Shown piece by piece: positions 28,235 to 35,970 of a stretch of DNA of 64,000 nt (position 1 is its first letter; every line of letters begins with the position of its first letter). Origin of the DNA: Microbacterium sp. BH-3-3-3 (lineage in GTDB: Bacteria > Actinomycetota > Actinomycetes > Actinomycetales > Microbacteriaceae); contig NZ_CP017674.1 in the NCBI RefSeq assembly GCF_001792815.1, positions 2,914,001-2,978,000 on the forward strand, written 5' to 3'. Below the pieces are notes generated by a model. The model ran no database searches and had not been told where the DNA came from. It worked only from the letters and a program-made list of their open reading frames with translations. The translations under genes and the position numbers were made by a program.

Positions 28235-29032
28235 ATGCCGGACACCGCACCGCGCGCCTGGCAGGTCGTCCTGGAGCGCATCGAGGCCGACCTGCGCGAT
28301 GGACGCCTCGCCGCCGGTGATCGGCTGACGCCCGAGCGCGAGCTCGCCGCCCAGCTCGGGGTGGGACGCTCCAGCGTGCGCGAGGCCATCCGTGTGCTCG
28401 AGGTGCTGGGCGTCGTCCGCACGGCCACCGGCTCGGGACCGAACGCGGGGGCGATGATCGTCACCACACCGCGTGGGGGACTGGGGGCGTTCCTGCGCCT
28501 GCAGGTGGCCGCCAACGGCTTCCCACTGGCCGACGTCGTGCGCACCCGCGTGGTGCTCGAGTGCGACGTCGCCGAGCGCCTCGCCCGGGGCGACGCCGAC
28601 CTCACCGAGGTCACCGGCATCTTGGATGCCATGGATGCCGCCGACCTCGACCCGGTCGAGTTCCTCGCCCTCGACGCGCGCTTCCACCAGGCGCTCGCCG
28701 AGGTGTCCGGCAACGCGGTCGTCTCGGCGATGATGGCGGGGCTCCGGAGTTCCATCGAGTCGTACACGCAGGCGGGGGCCGCGCGACTGAGCGACTGGCC
28801 CGCCACCGCCGCCCGGTTGCGCGGCGAACATCGCCGCATCGTCGCCGCCGTCGCGGCGGGCGAGGCCGCGCAGGCGCGCGAGAGCGTGCGCGCGCACATC
28901 GCCGACTACTACGCCCAGGTGGCTGTCGCGCTGAGTCCCGACGACCGCGGCGACGCCGCCGTCGCCGGTGCGGCGCGAGACGCCGCGACCGTGGACCGGG
29001 CCTCGATGCCCGCGAGAGAGGACCCCTCATGA
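28235..29032 (+). CDS. FadR-subfamily GntR transcriptional regulator
   Basis: A 265-residue regulator with an N-terminal winged helix (LTPERELAAQLGVGRSSVRE) and a C-terminal all-helical FCD ligand domain from about residue 90, with metal-ligand-like residues in DARFHQALAE and REHRRIVAAV. ATG 28235 follows GGGGGA; an earlier in-frame GTG at 28187 is possible. Its stop overlaps the start of the siderophore-interacting protein by 4 bases, so the two are co-translated. FCD regulators usually bind organic acids. Confidence 0.88.
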   Translation: MPDTAPRAWQVVLERIEADLRDGRLAAGDRLTPERELAAQLGVGRSSVREAIRVLEVLGVVRTATGSGPNAGAMIVTTPRGGLGAFLRLQVAANGFPLADVVRTRVVLECDVAERLARGDADLTEVTGILDAMDAADLDPVEFLALDARFHQALAEVSGNAVVSAMMAGLRSSIESYTQAGAARLSDWPATAARLRGEHRRIVAAVAAGEAAQARESVRAHIADYYAQVAVALSPDDRGDAAVAGAARDAATVDRASMPAREDPS

Positions 29033-29850
29033 CCGACCGTCCCGCGCGCCCGCCGCGCCCCCAGCACGTTCTGCACGTCGTCGCGACGGAGCGGCTCACG
29101 CCGCACCTCGTGCGCGTGCGGGCACGGGGCGACGACCTCGCCGTGTTCCGAGAGAGCCCGCACACCGACAAGTACGTCAAGATCACGTTCGCCAAGGCGG
29201 AACTGGGATTGGAGCCGCCGTACGACCTGGCGGCGCTGCGCGAGACGCTGAGCCCCGAGGATCTTCCGGTCACCCGCACCTACACGGTGCGTCGGGTCGA
29301 CGGTGACGAGCTCACCATCGACTTCGTCGTGCACGGTGACGAGGGCCTCGCGGGCCCCTGGGCGGCGTCTGCGCGTCCCGGCGACCGCCTGGTGGTGTCG
29401 TCACCCGGGGGAGGCTATGCGCCCGACCCGGCGGCCGCCTGGCACCTGTTCGTCGGAGACGAGTCCGCCATCCCCGCGATCGCCGCCGGTCTCGAGGCGC
29501 TCGCGCCGGATGCCGTGGGCACGGCCTTCCTCGAGGTGCAGAACGCCGACGAGCAGGTCGAGCTGGTCGCCCCGGCCGGCGTCGAGGTGCACTGGGTGTA
29601 CCGCGGCGCAGCGCAGGCGGGTGCGTCAGCGGTGCTGGCCGACGCGGTGGGCTCGTGGCATCCGCTTCCGGGGCGGGGCCAGGTGTTCGCCCACGGGGAG
29701 CGCGAGGCGATGAAAGCCCTGCGCGACATCGTCTTCACCCGGTGGGGTCTCGCCCGCGATCAGGTCTCGCTGTCGGGCTATTGGGCCTACGGCCGAACCG
29801 AGGACCGGTTCCAGGCCGAGAAGCGCGAGCCGATCGGTCAGATCCTCTGA
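29029..29850 (+). CDS. Siderophore-interacting protein (FAD-dependent ferric reductase)
   Basis: A 273-residue cytoplasmic flavoprotein of the ViuB/SIP family, which reduces ferric siderophores to release iron. The FAD-binding motif TRTYTVRRVD is near residue 83, the central FVGDESAIPAIAAGLEAL and the C-terminal SGYWAYGRTEDRF motif are all typical. The start ATG overlaps the regulator stop (ATGA). No siderophore importer is nearby. Confidence 0.93.
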   Translation: MTDRPARPPRPQHVLHVVATERLTPHLVRVRARGDDLAVFRESPHTDKYVKITFAKAELGLEPPYDLAALRETLSPEDLPVTRTYTVRRVDGDELTIDFVVHGDEGLAGPWAASARPGDRLVVSSPGGGYAPDPAAAWHLFVGDESAIPAIAAGLEALAPDAVGTAFLEVQNADEQVELVAPAGVEVHWVYRGAAQAGASAVLADAVGSWHPLPGRGQVFAHGEREAMKALRDIVFTRWGLARDQVSLSGYWAYGRTEDRFQAEKREPIGQIL

Positions 29851-29874
29851 CACGGGCATCGCCGCGGTCTCGGC

Positions 29875-29891
29875 CCGGCTCACCGAGCCGG
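29875..29891. terminator. Short hairpin between convergent genes
   Basis: CCGGCTC and GAGCCGG flank the 3-base loop ACC in the 49-base gap between two convergent genes. It may act as a bidirectional terminator. The stem is only 7 bp and no T run follows. Confidence 0.4.
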
Positions 29892-29899
29892 TCGCGGAG

Positions 29900-30679
29900 T
29901 CAGGCGCCGGTGCGCTCCGGCAGCGTGGGCACGAGCGTCTCGAGGAACGCGGCGGTGTCCTCCCACCCGTGCACGGCCTGGCACTCCACGCCCATCGCCA
30001 GCACGGGGTAGTCGTTGCCGTCGGGGTCGAGGCGGTCGCCGACGAAGAGCATGTCGTCGAGGGGGATGCCGGTGGCCTCGGCGAGCTTGTTCATGCCGTA
30101 GGCCTTGTCGATACCGCGGTGGGTGATGTCGACGGACGTCGACCCGCCCGAGCGCACCTCGAGATCGGGGATGCGGGCGGCGACGGCTTCGCGCAGGGCG
30201 TTCTTCTTCTCGCCCGTCGGGTCCCACGCCATCTTCGCGTCGAGGGGAGCCGACTGTCCGAGCGCCGAGAAGGTGATCTGCGAGCCCCGGTCCTCGAGGA
30301 TGTCGCCCCAGGGCTCGGCCTCCCACAGTCCCAGGCGCTCGGCCTCTTCCTGCACGGCGGACAGGGCGCGCTGCTTCTCGTCATCGGTGAGCGAGTGGGC
30401 GTAGACGGTCTCGATGCCCTCGGTCGACAGGCGGTAGTACTGGGTGCCGCACGTGGGCATGAGGTGCAGGTGCGCCAGAAGGGCCGGGTCGGCCTGCGGC
30501 AGACGCTCGACGACCTGGCTGCGGAACTGCTGCAGCTGCCCACCCGAGATGATCGCGACCTCGACGCGCTCGGCGAGAGCCAGGAGCAGGTCGCCGATGC
30601 GCGGATCGATCGCGGACTTCGACGGGGCGAGGGTGTCGTCGAGGTCGAAGGCGACGAGGCGGGGCGAGGCGTCGGACAC
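29900..30679 (-). CDS. HAD-IIB family sugar-phosphate hydrolase
   Basis: A 259-residue HAD protein starting MSDASPRLVAFDLDDTLAPS, where FDLDDTL holds the nucleophile Asp. The large C2-type cap, AIISGG (motif II), a Lys in DKAYGMNKLAE and FVGDRLDPDGNDYPVL (motif IV) place it in the Cof/phosphomannomutase-like IIB group. It likely removes phosphate from a sugar phosphate or acts as a phosphomutase; the substrate is unknown. It stands alone, converging with the siderophore protein. Confidence 0.88.
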   Translation of the reverse strand: MSDASPRLVAFDLDDTLAPSKSAIDPRIGDLLLALAERVEVAIISGGQLQQFRSQVVERLPQADPALLAHLHLMPTCGTQYYRLSTEGIETVYAHSLTDDEKQRALSAVQEEAERLGLWEAEPWGDILEDRGSQITFSALGQSAPLDAKMAWDPTGEKKNALREAVAARIPDLEVRSGGSTSVDITHRGIDKAYGMNKLAEATGIPLDDMLFVGDRLDPDGNDYPVLAMGVECQAVHGWEDTAAFLETLVPTLPERTGA

Positions 30680-30823
30680 AGTGCTCCTGAGGAGGTCGGT
30701 GGTCGTCGCCTCGCGGACGTGCGGGGCGCGGGCCGGCGGAGTGCGCGGCCTCGTCGATTCTACGGGCGAGGGTGTGCTCGCCCCGTCGGCCGCGGAGACG
30801 GCCGAGGTGGGTGACGCGGCGGA

Positions 30824-31189
30824 TCAGGCGGAGCGGGTGAGCGTGCCGATTTCCGCACCGTCGCGATCGAACACCGTCATGGTGTCACCGTCGACGCGCG
30901 CGCGGGCGGCGGTCCGCAGCCAGGTGTCGACACCGAGGCAGGCCTTCATCGTCGACATTCCCCGCCGGAACTCGAGCGCATCGCCGTCGCGCACGTAAGA
31001 GCCGGCGACGCCGTTGCAGCCGTCGCTGCCGCGAAGATCGCCGTCGGTGAACTCCAGGAATTCGGAGCCGTGCCCGTTCCAGCGACCCTCTTCTTCGGCG
31101 AGGGAAGACCCATTGATCCGCCCGCCGCCGGACACCATTCCGATTCCGACGAATGCAGTTGCGGCGAGGGCGAGAATGCGGGGGAACAT
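30824..31189 (-). CDS. Small secreted META-domain protein
   Basis: A 121-residue protein with a hydrophobic signal-like N-terminus (MFPRILALAATAFVGIGMVS) and a META/HslJ-like domain: FLEFTDGDLRGSDGCNGVAG, then MSTMKACLGV, with the conserved GCN and the later Cys. The start at 31189 has GAGGAG 7 bases upstream on this strand. META proteins are exported and linked to stress or antibiotic tolerance in other bacteria; the role here is unknown. It is divergent from the S1 protease gene. Confidence 0.8.
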   Translation of the reverse strand: MFPRILALAATAFVGIGMVSGGGRINGSSLAEEEGRWNGHGSEFLEFTDGDLRGSDGCNGVAGSYVRDGDALEFRRGMSTMKACLGVDTWLRTAARARVDGDTMTVFDRDGAEIGTLTRSA

Positions 31190-31348
31190 GAGAGTCTCCT
31201 CATTTACGAGCGAATGCGGAAAAAAAGTCATAAAGAACTATCAGGTTGTCGTAGGGTAGGCCGCGACGCTGAGAGGTGGGTGGGGACCCAATAGCGATCC
31301 CCGTCCTGCTCGTTGTGCGTTTTTCCATCAAACACATGAGATGAGACG

Positions 31349-33373
31349 ATGACACGAAACATGAAGCGTTTGGGGTGGGCCGGAGCATCGGCCGCCGTCG
31401 CGCTCACCGCGTCCGGTCTGCTGGCCCCTGCTGTGGCCTTCGCCGGTGAAGACCAGTCGACCGCCCCCACCACGGGCCCTGAATTCGATGCCACCGCGCA
31501 GCGGCTCATGACGAGCAGCGACCAGGTGCAGGGCGTCGCCAAGGACGGCTCGGGCAACGTCGTGGTGTACACCACGGCCGACGAAGCCGACCTCCAGGGT
31601 GAGGCCAAGTCGTTCGTCGACACGAAGTCGAACGTCGTCGTCAAGAAGATCGACCCCATCAAGGCTGCCGCGACCAACGACCTCGTCGGTGGCGCCGGAT
31701 ACCTTTCCCCCGCCGGTGGCAACTCCGTCGCCCTCTGCTCGGTCGGTTTCACCGGCTGGACGCCGCAGGGTGACCCCGCGGTCATCACCGCCGGTCACTG
31801 CAACGCCGACGGCTCCCTCACCGAGAGCCTGCTCTCGCTCCCCTCGGGCGACCCGGCCGGCGGCGGCGACAAGAACAACGCCGACATCGCCGTCAAGGCT
31901 CCGCTCGGCACCCTGGCGTTCTCGCAGTTCGGCGGACCGGGCAACACCCCCGGCGCCGAGGGCGACACCTCGTCGGTCGACATCGCCACCATCGATGTCA
32001 CCAACACCGACCTCGACCTGCTCCCCGAGATCACCGACTGGACCACGGCATCGTCCGAGGACCTGTCGGCGTCGACGACCGACGTCCGCGCCATCGGCTC
32101 GGCGCAGGTCAACCAGCCGGCTTCCAAGTCGGGCCGCACGACCGGCCTCACCACCGGTAACGTCACCGGCGTCGAGGGCTGGATGCGCGTCGCCGAAGAG
32201 AACGACGTGCGTTGGGTCTACGGATTCGCCGTCGAAGGCGACATCGACACCGTTCAGGGTGGCGACTCCGGTGGAGCCGTCTTCCAGGGCACGACCGCTG
32301 TCGGCGTGGTCTCCGGTGGCAACGAGACCGGTACCTTCCTCTGGGCCGCCGACCTGCAGGCCGGCCTGGCTCGCACCGACGGCTACTCGGTCGCCGTGAA
32401 GGTCGACGCCCCCGCACTGACGACCCCCGCCGATGGCGGCACGGTCGGCGTCGGCGGCGCCATCTCGGGCACCGCCCCCGCGGGCACCACTCTGAAGGTC
32501 ACCCCCGAGGGTGGCGACACCTTCGACGTGGCCGTCGACGGTTCGGGCAACTGGAGCTTCACCGCTCCCGACAAGCTCGGCACCTTCTCCTTCTCGCTGC
32601 GCGCGGTCAACGGCTTCAACAAGTCGGCTTCGGTCGACGCGTCGGTCGAGGTCAAGGCGGAGGCCCCGGTCATCACGAGCCCGGCCAACGGTTCGACCGT
32701 CGAGAACGAGGTCACCTCGATCTCGGGCACCGGTCTCGCCGGCGCCACCGTGACCCTCACGGGTGACGCGAAGGGCAGCGCCAAGGTCGCCGCCGACGGC
32801 ACCTGGTCGGTCACCACCGACCTCGCCATCGGCACCTACTCCGTCACCGCCACGCAGGCGCGCGACGGTCAGACCTCGGCCGAGGCCACCTCGTCGTTCA
32901 CGGTCGCCCCGTCGGCTCCGACCATCACGGGCATCCAGGACGGTGCCTCGTACTCGGGTGCCGCGATCCCCACCTCGATCTCGGGCACCGGTGTCAACGG
33001 TGCGGCGATCTCGGTCACGATCAACGACGCGAAGGTCGGCGAGACCACCGTCAAGGACGGCAAGTGGTCGATCGTGCTGAAGAACGCTCTCGGTGAAGGC
33101 GCCTACGCGGTCGTCGCCACCCAGACGGTCAACAGCGTCTCCAGCTCGGCTTCGGTCAGCTTCTCGGTCGCCGCGGCTCCCGCCCCGGCGCCCTCGCCCT
33201 CCGGTACCCCTGCCCCCGGTGGCAACCCCGGTAACGGCAACGGCAACGGTGGCGGCGGCCTCGCCGTGACCGGTATGGGTGACCCGACTCCGCTGGCCTG
33301 GGGTGCTGTCGCGCTCCTGCTCGGTGGCTTCGGTGCCTTCGGTTACCGTCGTCTGCGCCGCGCAACCCGCTAA
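31349..33373 (+). CDS. Secreted S1 protease with Ig-like repeats and LAVTG anchor
   Basis: A 674-residue surface protein. A signal peptide ends near residue 32 (AVAFAG). The protease part (about 45-350) has the His box PAVITAGHC (His150, with Cys130/Cys151 as a likely disulfide), an Asp in SSVDIATIDV (about 211; Asp179 is an alternative), SKSGRTTGLT, and the serine motif QGGDSGGAVF (Ser307). Three bacterial Ig-like repeats of about 85 residues follow, then a Pro/Gly/Asn-rich linker, LAVTG, a hydrophobic segment and YRRLRRATR. That ending matches a class E sortase signal. An in-frame ATG at 31361 is an alternative start. Confidence 0.88.
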   Translation: MTRNMKRLGWAGASAAVALTASGLLAPAVAFAGEDQSTAPTTGPEFDATAQRLMTSSDQVQGVAKDGSGNVVVYTTADEADLQGEAKSFVDTKSNVVVKKIDPIKAAATNDLVGGAGYLSPAGGNSVALCSVGFTGWTPQGDPAVITAGHCNADGSLTESLLSLPSGDPAGGGDKNNADIAVKAPLGTLAFSQFGGPGNTPGAEGDTSSVDIATIDVTNTDLDLLPEITDWTTASSEDLSASTTDVRAIGSAQVNQPASKSGRTTGLTTGNVTGVEGWMRVAEENDVRWVYGFAVEGDIDTVQGGDSGGAVFQGTTAVGVVSGGNETGTFLWAADLQAGLARTDGYSVAVKVDAPALTTPADGGTVGVGGAISGTAPAGTTLKVTPEGGDTFDVAVDGSGNWSFTAPDKLGTFSFSLRAVNGFNKSASVDASVEVKAEAPVITSPANGSTVENEVTSISGTGLAGATVTLTGDAKGSAKVAADGTWSVTTDLAIGTYSVTATQARDGQTSAEATSSFTVAPSAPTITGIQDGASYSGAAIPTSISGTGVNGAAISVTINDAKVGETTVKDGKWSIVLKNALGEGAYAVVATQTVNSVSSSASVSFSVAAAPAPAPSPSGTPAPGGNPGNGNGNGGGGLAVTGMGDPTPLAWGAVALLLGGFGAFGYRRLRRATR

Positions 33374-33385
33374 GCGCATCTGAAG

Positions 33386-33434
33386 AGCACCCCCGGTGTC
33401 TCCCCGTTTCGGGAGGTACCGGGGGTGCTTTTTG
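33386..33434 (+). terminator. Intrinsic terminator of the S1 protease gene
   Basis: Perfect 12-base arms AGCACCCCCGGT (33386-33397) and ACCGGGGGTGCT (33418-33429) are followed by a T run. This is a textbook Rho-independent terminator, 13 bases after the stop codon. Confidence 0.92.
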
Positions 33435-33690
33435 TTCGCGTGGGCCGTTCCCGTCGCCGCGCGGACGTCGTGTCCTCGAAGGTCCCCCGGAGGGCACGTT
33501 CATTCCGGTTGATCGAAGGGGCGCAGAAGAATGCGGGAGCACCGGGACCATTCCTCGCGCTTCGGCTTCGCCGGCCGACCCGAGAATGCGGGCTTCGCAG
33601 CTGCCGGCGTCCACGTCGCTGTGACGGTCGCCGCACGGAGAGAATGCCCCCGCTCTCTCGCGAACATTCGCGCGGCCCCGAGAGAACCAG
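33435..33690. other. Gap with no gene
   Basis: About 256 bases between two terminators. No protein family features, RNA gene or repeat was seen. The open frames here are short or run into the antisense of the tRNA gene. Confidence 0.5.
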
Positions 33691-33720
33691 AAAGGCCCCC
33701 CGCTTCGCGGAGGGCCTTCT
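33691..33720 (-). terminator. Terminator of tRNA-Pro
   Basis: AAGGCCCCCCGC and GCGGAGGGCCTT pair around a TTC loop with one mismatch. On the minus strand the hairpin ends with CTTTCTGG. It lies 10 bases past the tRNA 3' end. Confidence 0.8.
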
Positions 33721-33729
33721 GTGATGCAG

Positions 33730-33806
33730 TGGTCGGGGTGACAGGATTTGAACCTGCGGCCTCGTCGTCCCGAACGACGCGCGCTACCAAGCTGCGCCAC
33801 ACCCCG
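33730..33806 (-). tRNA. tRNA-Pro (anticodon CGG)
   Basis: A complete 77-base cloverleaf with encoded CCA. The acceptor pairs CGGGGTG with CACCCCG; the anticodon stem-loop GTCGT-TTCGGGA-ACGAC gives CGG, reading proline CCG codons; the T arm contains GGTTCAAATCC. The gene lies about 1.75 kb from the prophage remnant, and no duplicated tRNA end was seen, so it does not look like the attachment site. Confidence 0.97.
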
Positions 33807-33972
33807 TTGCAACTAGGAAAGTCTACCCCGTCGGGCGGCATGCTTCGAACCATTGCGGGATTCGAGCGCGTTCGGACGGGCGCGTTCGTCTACGCGGGTT
33901 CATCCGTCCGGGTTCGTCAACTCGCACCCCGAGGAGGGAGGCCGCGCGCGTGACGCGGCGGCCTCCCTCCGT

Positions 33973-35496
33973 TCAGGGCTGCGGAGTGCGACGTCGCCGG
34001 GCTGCGTGGGCCGCGACCAGCCCCGCACCGAGCAGCACCGCCGCGAGGCCGCCAGTGGCGCCGAGCGAGGCCGTCGTGACCCCCGTGGCCGCCAGCACCG
34101 GTACCGCGGGCAGCGCTGCGGGTGGCGCCGTCGGGAGGGCAGCCGGCACGGGAACCACCGTGGCCGCGGGTGTCAACGCGGGTGTCGGGTCTGCCGGGGG
34201 CGTCGGAACGAGCTGCTCGGTCTGCGTGGGCGAGGCGAACCGCTCCACCCACAGGAAGGACGGCGGCAGGTGCGGCACGACATCCGCATCTTGCGCGGAG
34301 CGCTCGATGCGCCAGACGGCCGTGTACACACCGGGGCCCGGCAGATCCGCCTCGGTCTGCACGGTGTACGTTCCCGCCCCCTCGAGCGGATCGGTGCGCA
34401 GCGTGAGCTGGGCCACGGGCTTGAGAGACGCCGGGACCTCGTCGGCCTCGGCGGGGAACGCGCCCGTCCGGTAGATGTCGGCGGTGGCCGAGAGGATGAC
34501 GAACGACCCGTCCGCCCGGCGGGGCCACACGCCGTCCTGTGTCGACACCGTGACGTCATCGACGAAGCGGCGCCCCTCGAGACGGGCGATCGTCTGCACG
34601 CGCGGCGAGAACTGCACGGGCCGGGGCGCGGCATCCTGGGTCGAGAGTTCGAACGTCTGAGGGCCGGCGGGACCGGCGGACTCCTGCTGATCGGGTGACG
34701 AGTAGTACCGGATGGCTGCGGCGCGCACCGAGAAGGAGCCCGTCGCGCGCACCGTGTAGGGCCGCCCGTCGTCCGAGGCCGAGGCGGGGGCGATGATCGC
34801 GTAGGTCGCACCCCCGCGCACGTCGTGTCGATCGGCGGACCCCGTGTCGGCGAACACCGCGTTCTGCAGATGCAGTGTGCCCGTGGCATCCGGGTCGACG
34901 TCGACGGAGAGTGTGCCGCGCGTGGGGTCGTCCTGCGCCGCCGAGAGCGTCAGCGAGCCGCCGGTGCGGGGCACCCGGATCGCCTCCGCTTCGGCGAGGT
35001 ACTGCAGGGTGCGTTCCTGGATCGCAGCGCTGTTCTCGGGGCTCGCGCGACGCATGATGAAGTCGATGGCCTCCGGCAACTGGTCGCCGGAATACCCCCA
35101 CGAGTGGAGCGTCGTGTCACGGTCGACGATCGCCTTCACGGCCCAGCCCACACTGGCCGCCTGCACGGCGTCGTCGGTCTGGCCGTACGTGCTGACGAGG
35201 TGGTTGATCGAGACCAGCTGCTGCGGGCTGAGGCCGTTCACGTCGGAGGTGACGCCGTGGTCCGTCGTGGGCCCGGTGGCGACGGGCAGACCCGGGTGGA
35301 TGCAGTAGGTGTGCACGTCGCCCACTCGCATGGAGCCGTGCCAACCGGTGCGCGAGAGGGGAGCCCAGGTGCCGAAGCCGGTGCCCTGATCGGCCGCGTG
35401 GGCGACCGGAGCGATGGTCAGGCTGGTGAGCAGCACGGCTAGGACGGCCAGGAAGGCCGGGAGGCGACGGCGGGTGGGCGGGGGAGCATGGTTCAT
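33973..35496 (-). CDS. Cell-wall surface protein with thioester-like domain and LAATG anchor
   Basis: A 507-residue exported protein. The signal peptide (residues 1 to about 34) ends PVAHAA. The first domain has VHTYCIHPG followed by a helical region QAASVGWAVKAIVD; a Cys in a YCI context and a downstream Gln resemble Cys-Gln thioester adhesin domains, though residues were not aligned. Beta-rich domains follow, with an acidic/Pro-rich stalk, then LAATG at about 459, a hydrophobic span and RRRR. This is a sortase (class E type) substrate. No sortase gene is in the window. It probably forms part of the host surface, possibly an adhesin. Confidence 0.72.
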   Translation of the reverse strand: MNHAPPPTRRRLPAFLAVLAVLLTSLTIAPVAHAADQGTGFGTWAPLSRTGWHGSMRVGDVHTYCIHPGLPVATGPTTDHGVTSDVNGLSPQQLVSINHLVSTYGQTDDAVQAASVGWAVKAIVDRDTTLHSWGYSGDQLPEAIDFIMRRASPENSAAIQERTLQYLAEAEAIRVPRTGGSLTLSAAQDDPTRGTLSVDVDPDATGTLHLQNAVFADTGSADRHDVRGGATYAIIAPASASDDGRPYTVRATGSFSVRAAAIRYYSSPDQQESAGPAGPQTFELSTQDAAPRPVQFSPRVQTIARLEGRRFVDDVTVSTQDGVWPRRADGSFVILSATADIYRTGAFPAEADEVPASLKPVAQLTLRTDPLEGAGTYTVQTEADLPGPGVYTAVWRIERSAQDADVVPHLPPSFLWVERFASPTQTEQLVPTPPADPTPALTPAATVVPVPAALPTAPPAALPAVPVLAATGVTTASLGATGGLAAVLLGAGLVAAHAARRRRTPQP

Positions 35497-35555
35497 GCGG
35501 AGTCCCTTCGGTCGAGGAGACTCGATCGTGCTCGCTGAAGGGATGCCCCCGACGG

Positions 35556-35571
35556 CGAAAGGGGCCGTTCC
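35556..35571 (+). repeat. 16-bp inverted-repeat copy, left edge
   Basis: CGAAAGGGGCCGTTCC occurs here on the plus strand and again on the minus strand at 45477-45492, just outside the integrase gene. Flanking bases do not match, so the shared unit is exactly 16 bases. Confidence 0.6.
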
Positions 35572-35590
35572 GTGGGCAGAAATTCACTCA

Positions 35591-35606
35591 CGTCAAAATT
35601 TGGACG
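35591..35606. promoter_or_regulatory. AT-centred palindrome
   Basis: CGTCAAAATTTGGACG is symmetric except for one base pair (CGTC-A-AAATTT-G-GACG). It lies 95 bases upstream of the thioester-like surface protein, and could be an operator for it or part of an attachment site. Confidence 0.35.
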
Positions 35607-35610
35607 TATT

Positions 35611-35632
35611 CGACACGCCGTGCGACACGCCG
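35611..35632 (+). repeat. Short direct repeat CGACACGCCG
   Basis: Two exact copies of CGACACGCCG (35611-35620 and 35623-35632) are separated by TG. Function unknown; they lie at the inferred prophage boundary. Confidence 0.5.
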
Positions 35633-35686
35633 ACACGGGTCGTTAACGCCCTGTGCAATGTCGGAACCCCTCGCCAGCGTCCGATC

Positions 35687-35783
35687 TGTGGATAAACCCG
35701 AACACAAGTCCGAAGGTTCGCGGAACGGCGCGGAAGTGGGGGTGCGTCCGAGGGGTGGTAGCTGTGGATAGAACCGTGGACAA
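35687..35783 (-). other. Cluster of DnaA-box-like sequences
   Basis: TGTGGATAA at 35687-35695 is the exact complement of the DnaA box TTATCCACA. TGTGGATAG at 35763-35771 differs by one base. CGTGGACAA at 35775-35783 is one base from the complement of TTGTCCACA. All three point the same way within 97 bases. This could be a relic of a phage or plasmid origin, or a DnaA-regulated site. Confidence 0.5.
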
Positions 35784-35825
35784 CCTGTGTTGTACATGGG
35801 GAGAGACGGTGGAAAATCACACGGA

Positions 35826-35879
35826 TGTAACTACTACCCCTTGTAGTCACTTCCGATGTCGGTCCCCATATGTAGTATT
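35826..35879. repeat. TGTAGT-type repeats
   Basis: Within 54 bases are GTAACTACTAC (complement of GTAGTAGTTAC), TTGTAGTCAC and ATATGTAGTATTG. A further copy, TGTAGTACA (a perfect odd palindrome around G), is at 36458-36466 just before the 91-residue ORF. They may be operators of a lost phage regulator. Confidence 0.35.
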
Positions 35880-35906
35880 GATGGGCAGGCAAGTGAACAC
35901 GGAAAA

Positions 35907-35970
35907 GGCCCCCCGATCAGCGGTAACTGATCTGAGGGCCGGAAGTTTCAACTGTGAGGCGGAAACTTCC
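35907..35970 (+). terminator. Two consecutive hairpins in the leader of the YjzC-like gene
   Basis: The first hairpin pairs GATCAG with CTGATC inside GGCCCC...GAGGGCC (35907-35940). The second pairs GGAAGTTTC (35941-35949) with GAAACTTCC (35962-35970). They directly abut and lie 82 bases before the YjzC-like gene. The first resembles the GGCCCC terminator hairpins found elsewhere in the remnant. Confidence 0.45.

Noticed and set aside
33730..33806. tRNA-Pro as the prophage attachment site
   Set aside because: The tRNA is 1.75 kb from the island, a host gene lies between, no duplicated tRNA end was found, and large serine integrases usually do not use tRNA ends.
33531..33953. 140-codon plus-strand frame across the tRNA-Pro gene (contains VTGFEPAASSSRTTRATKLR)
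   Set aside because: It is an antisense reading of tRNA-Pro; this peptide pattern is a well-known spurious prediction at tRNA loci.
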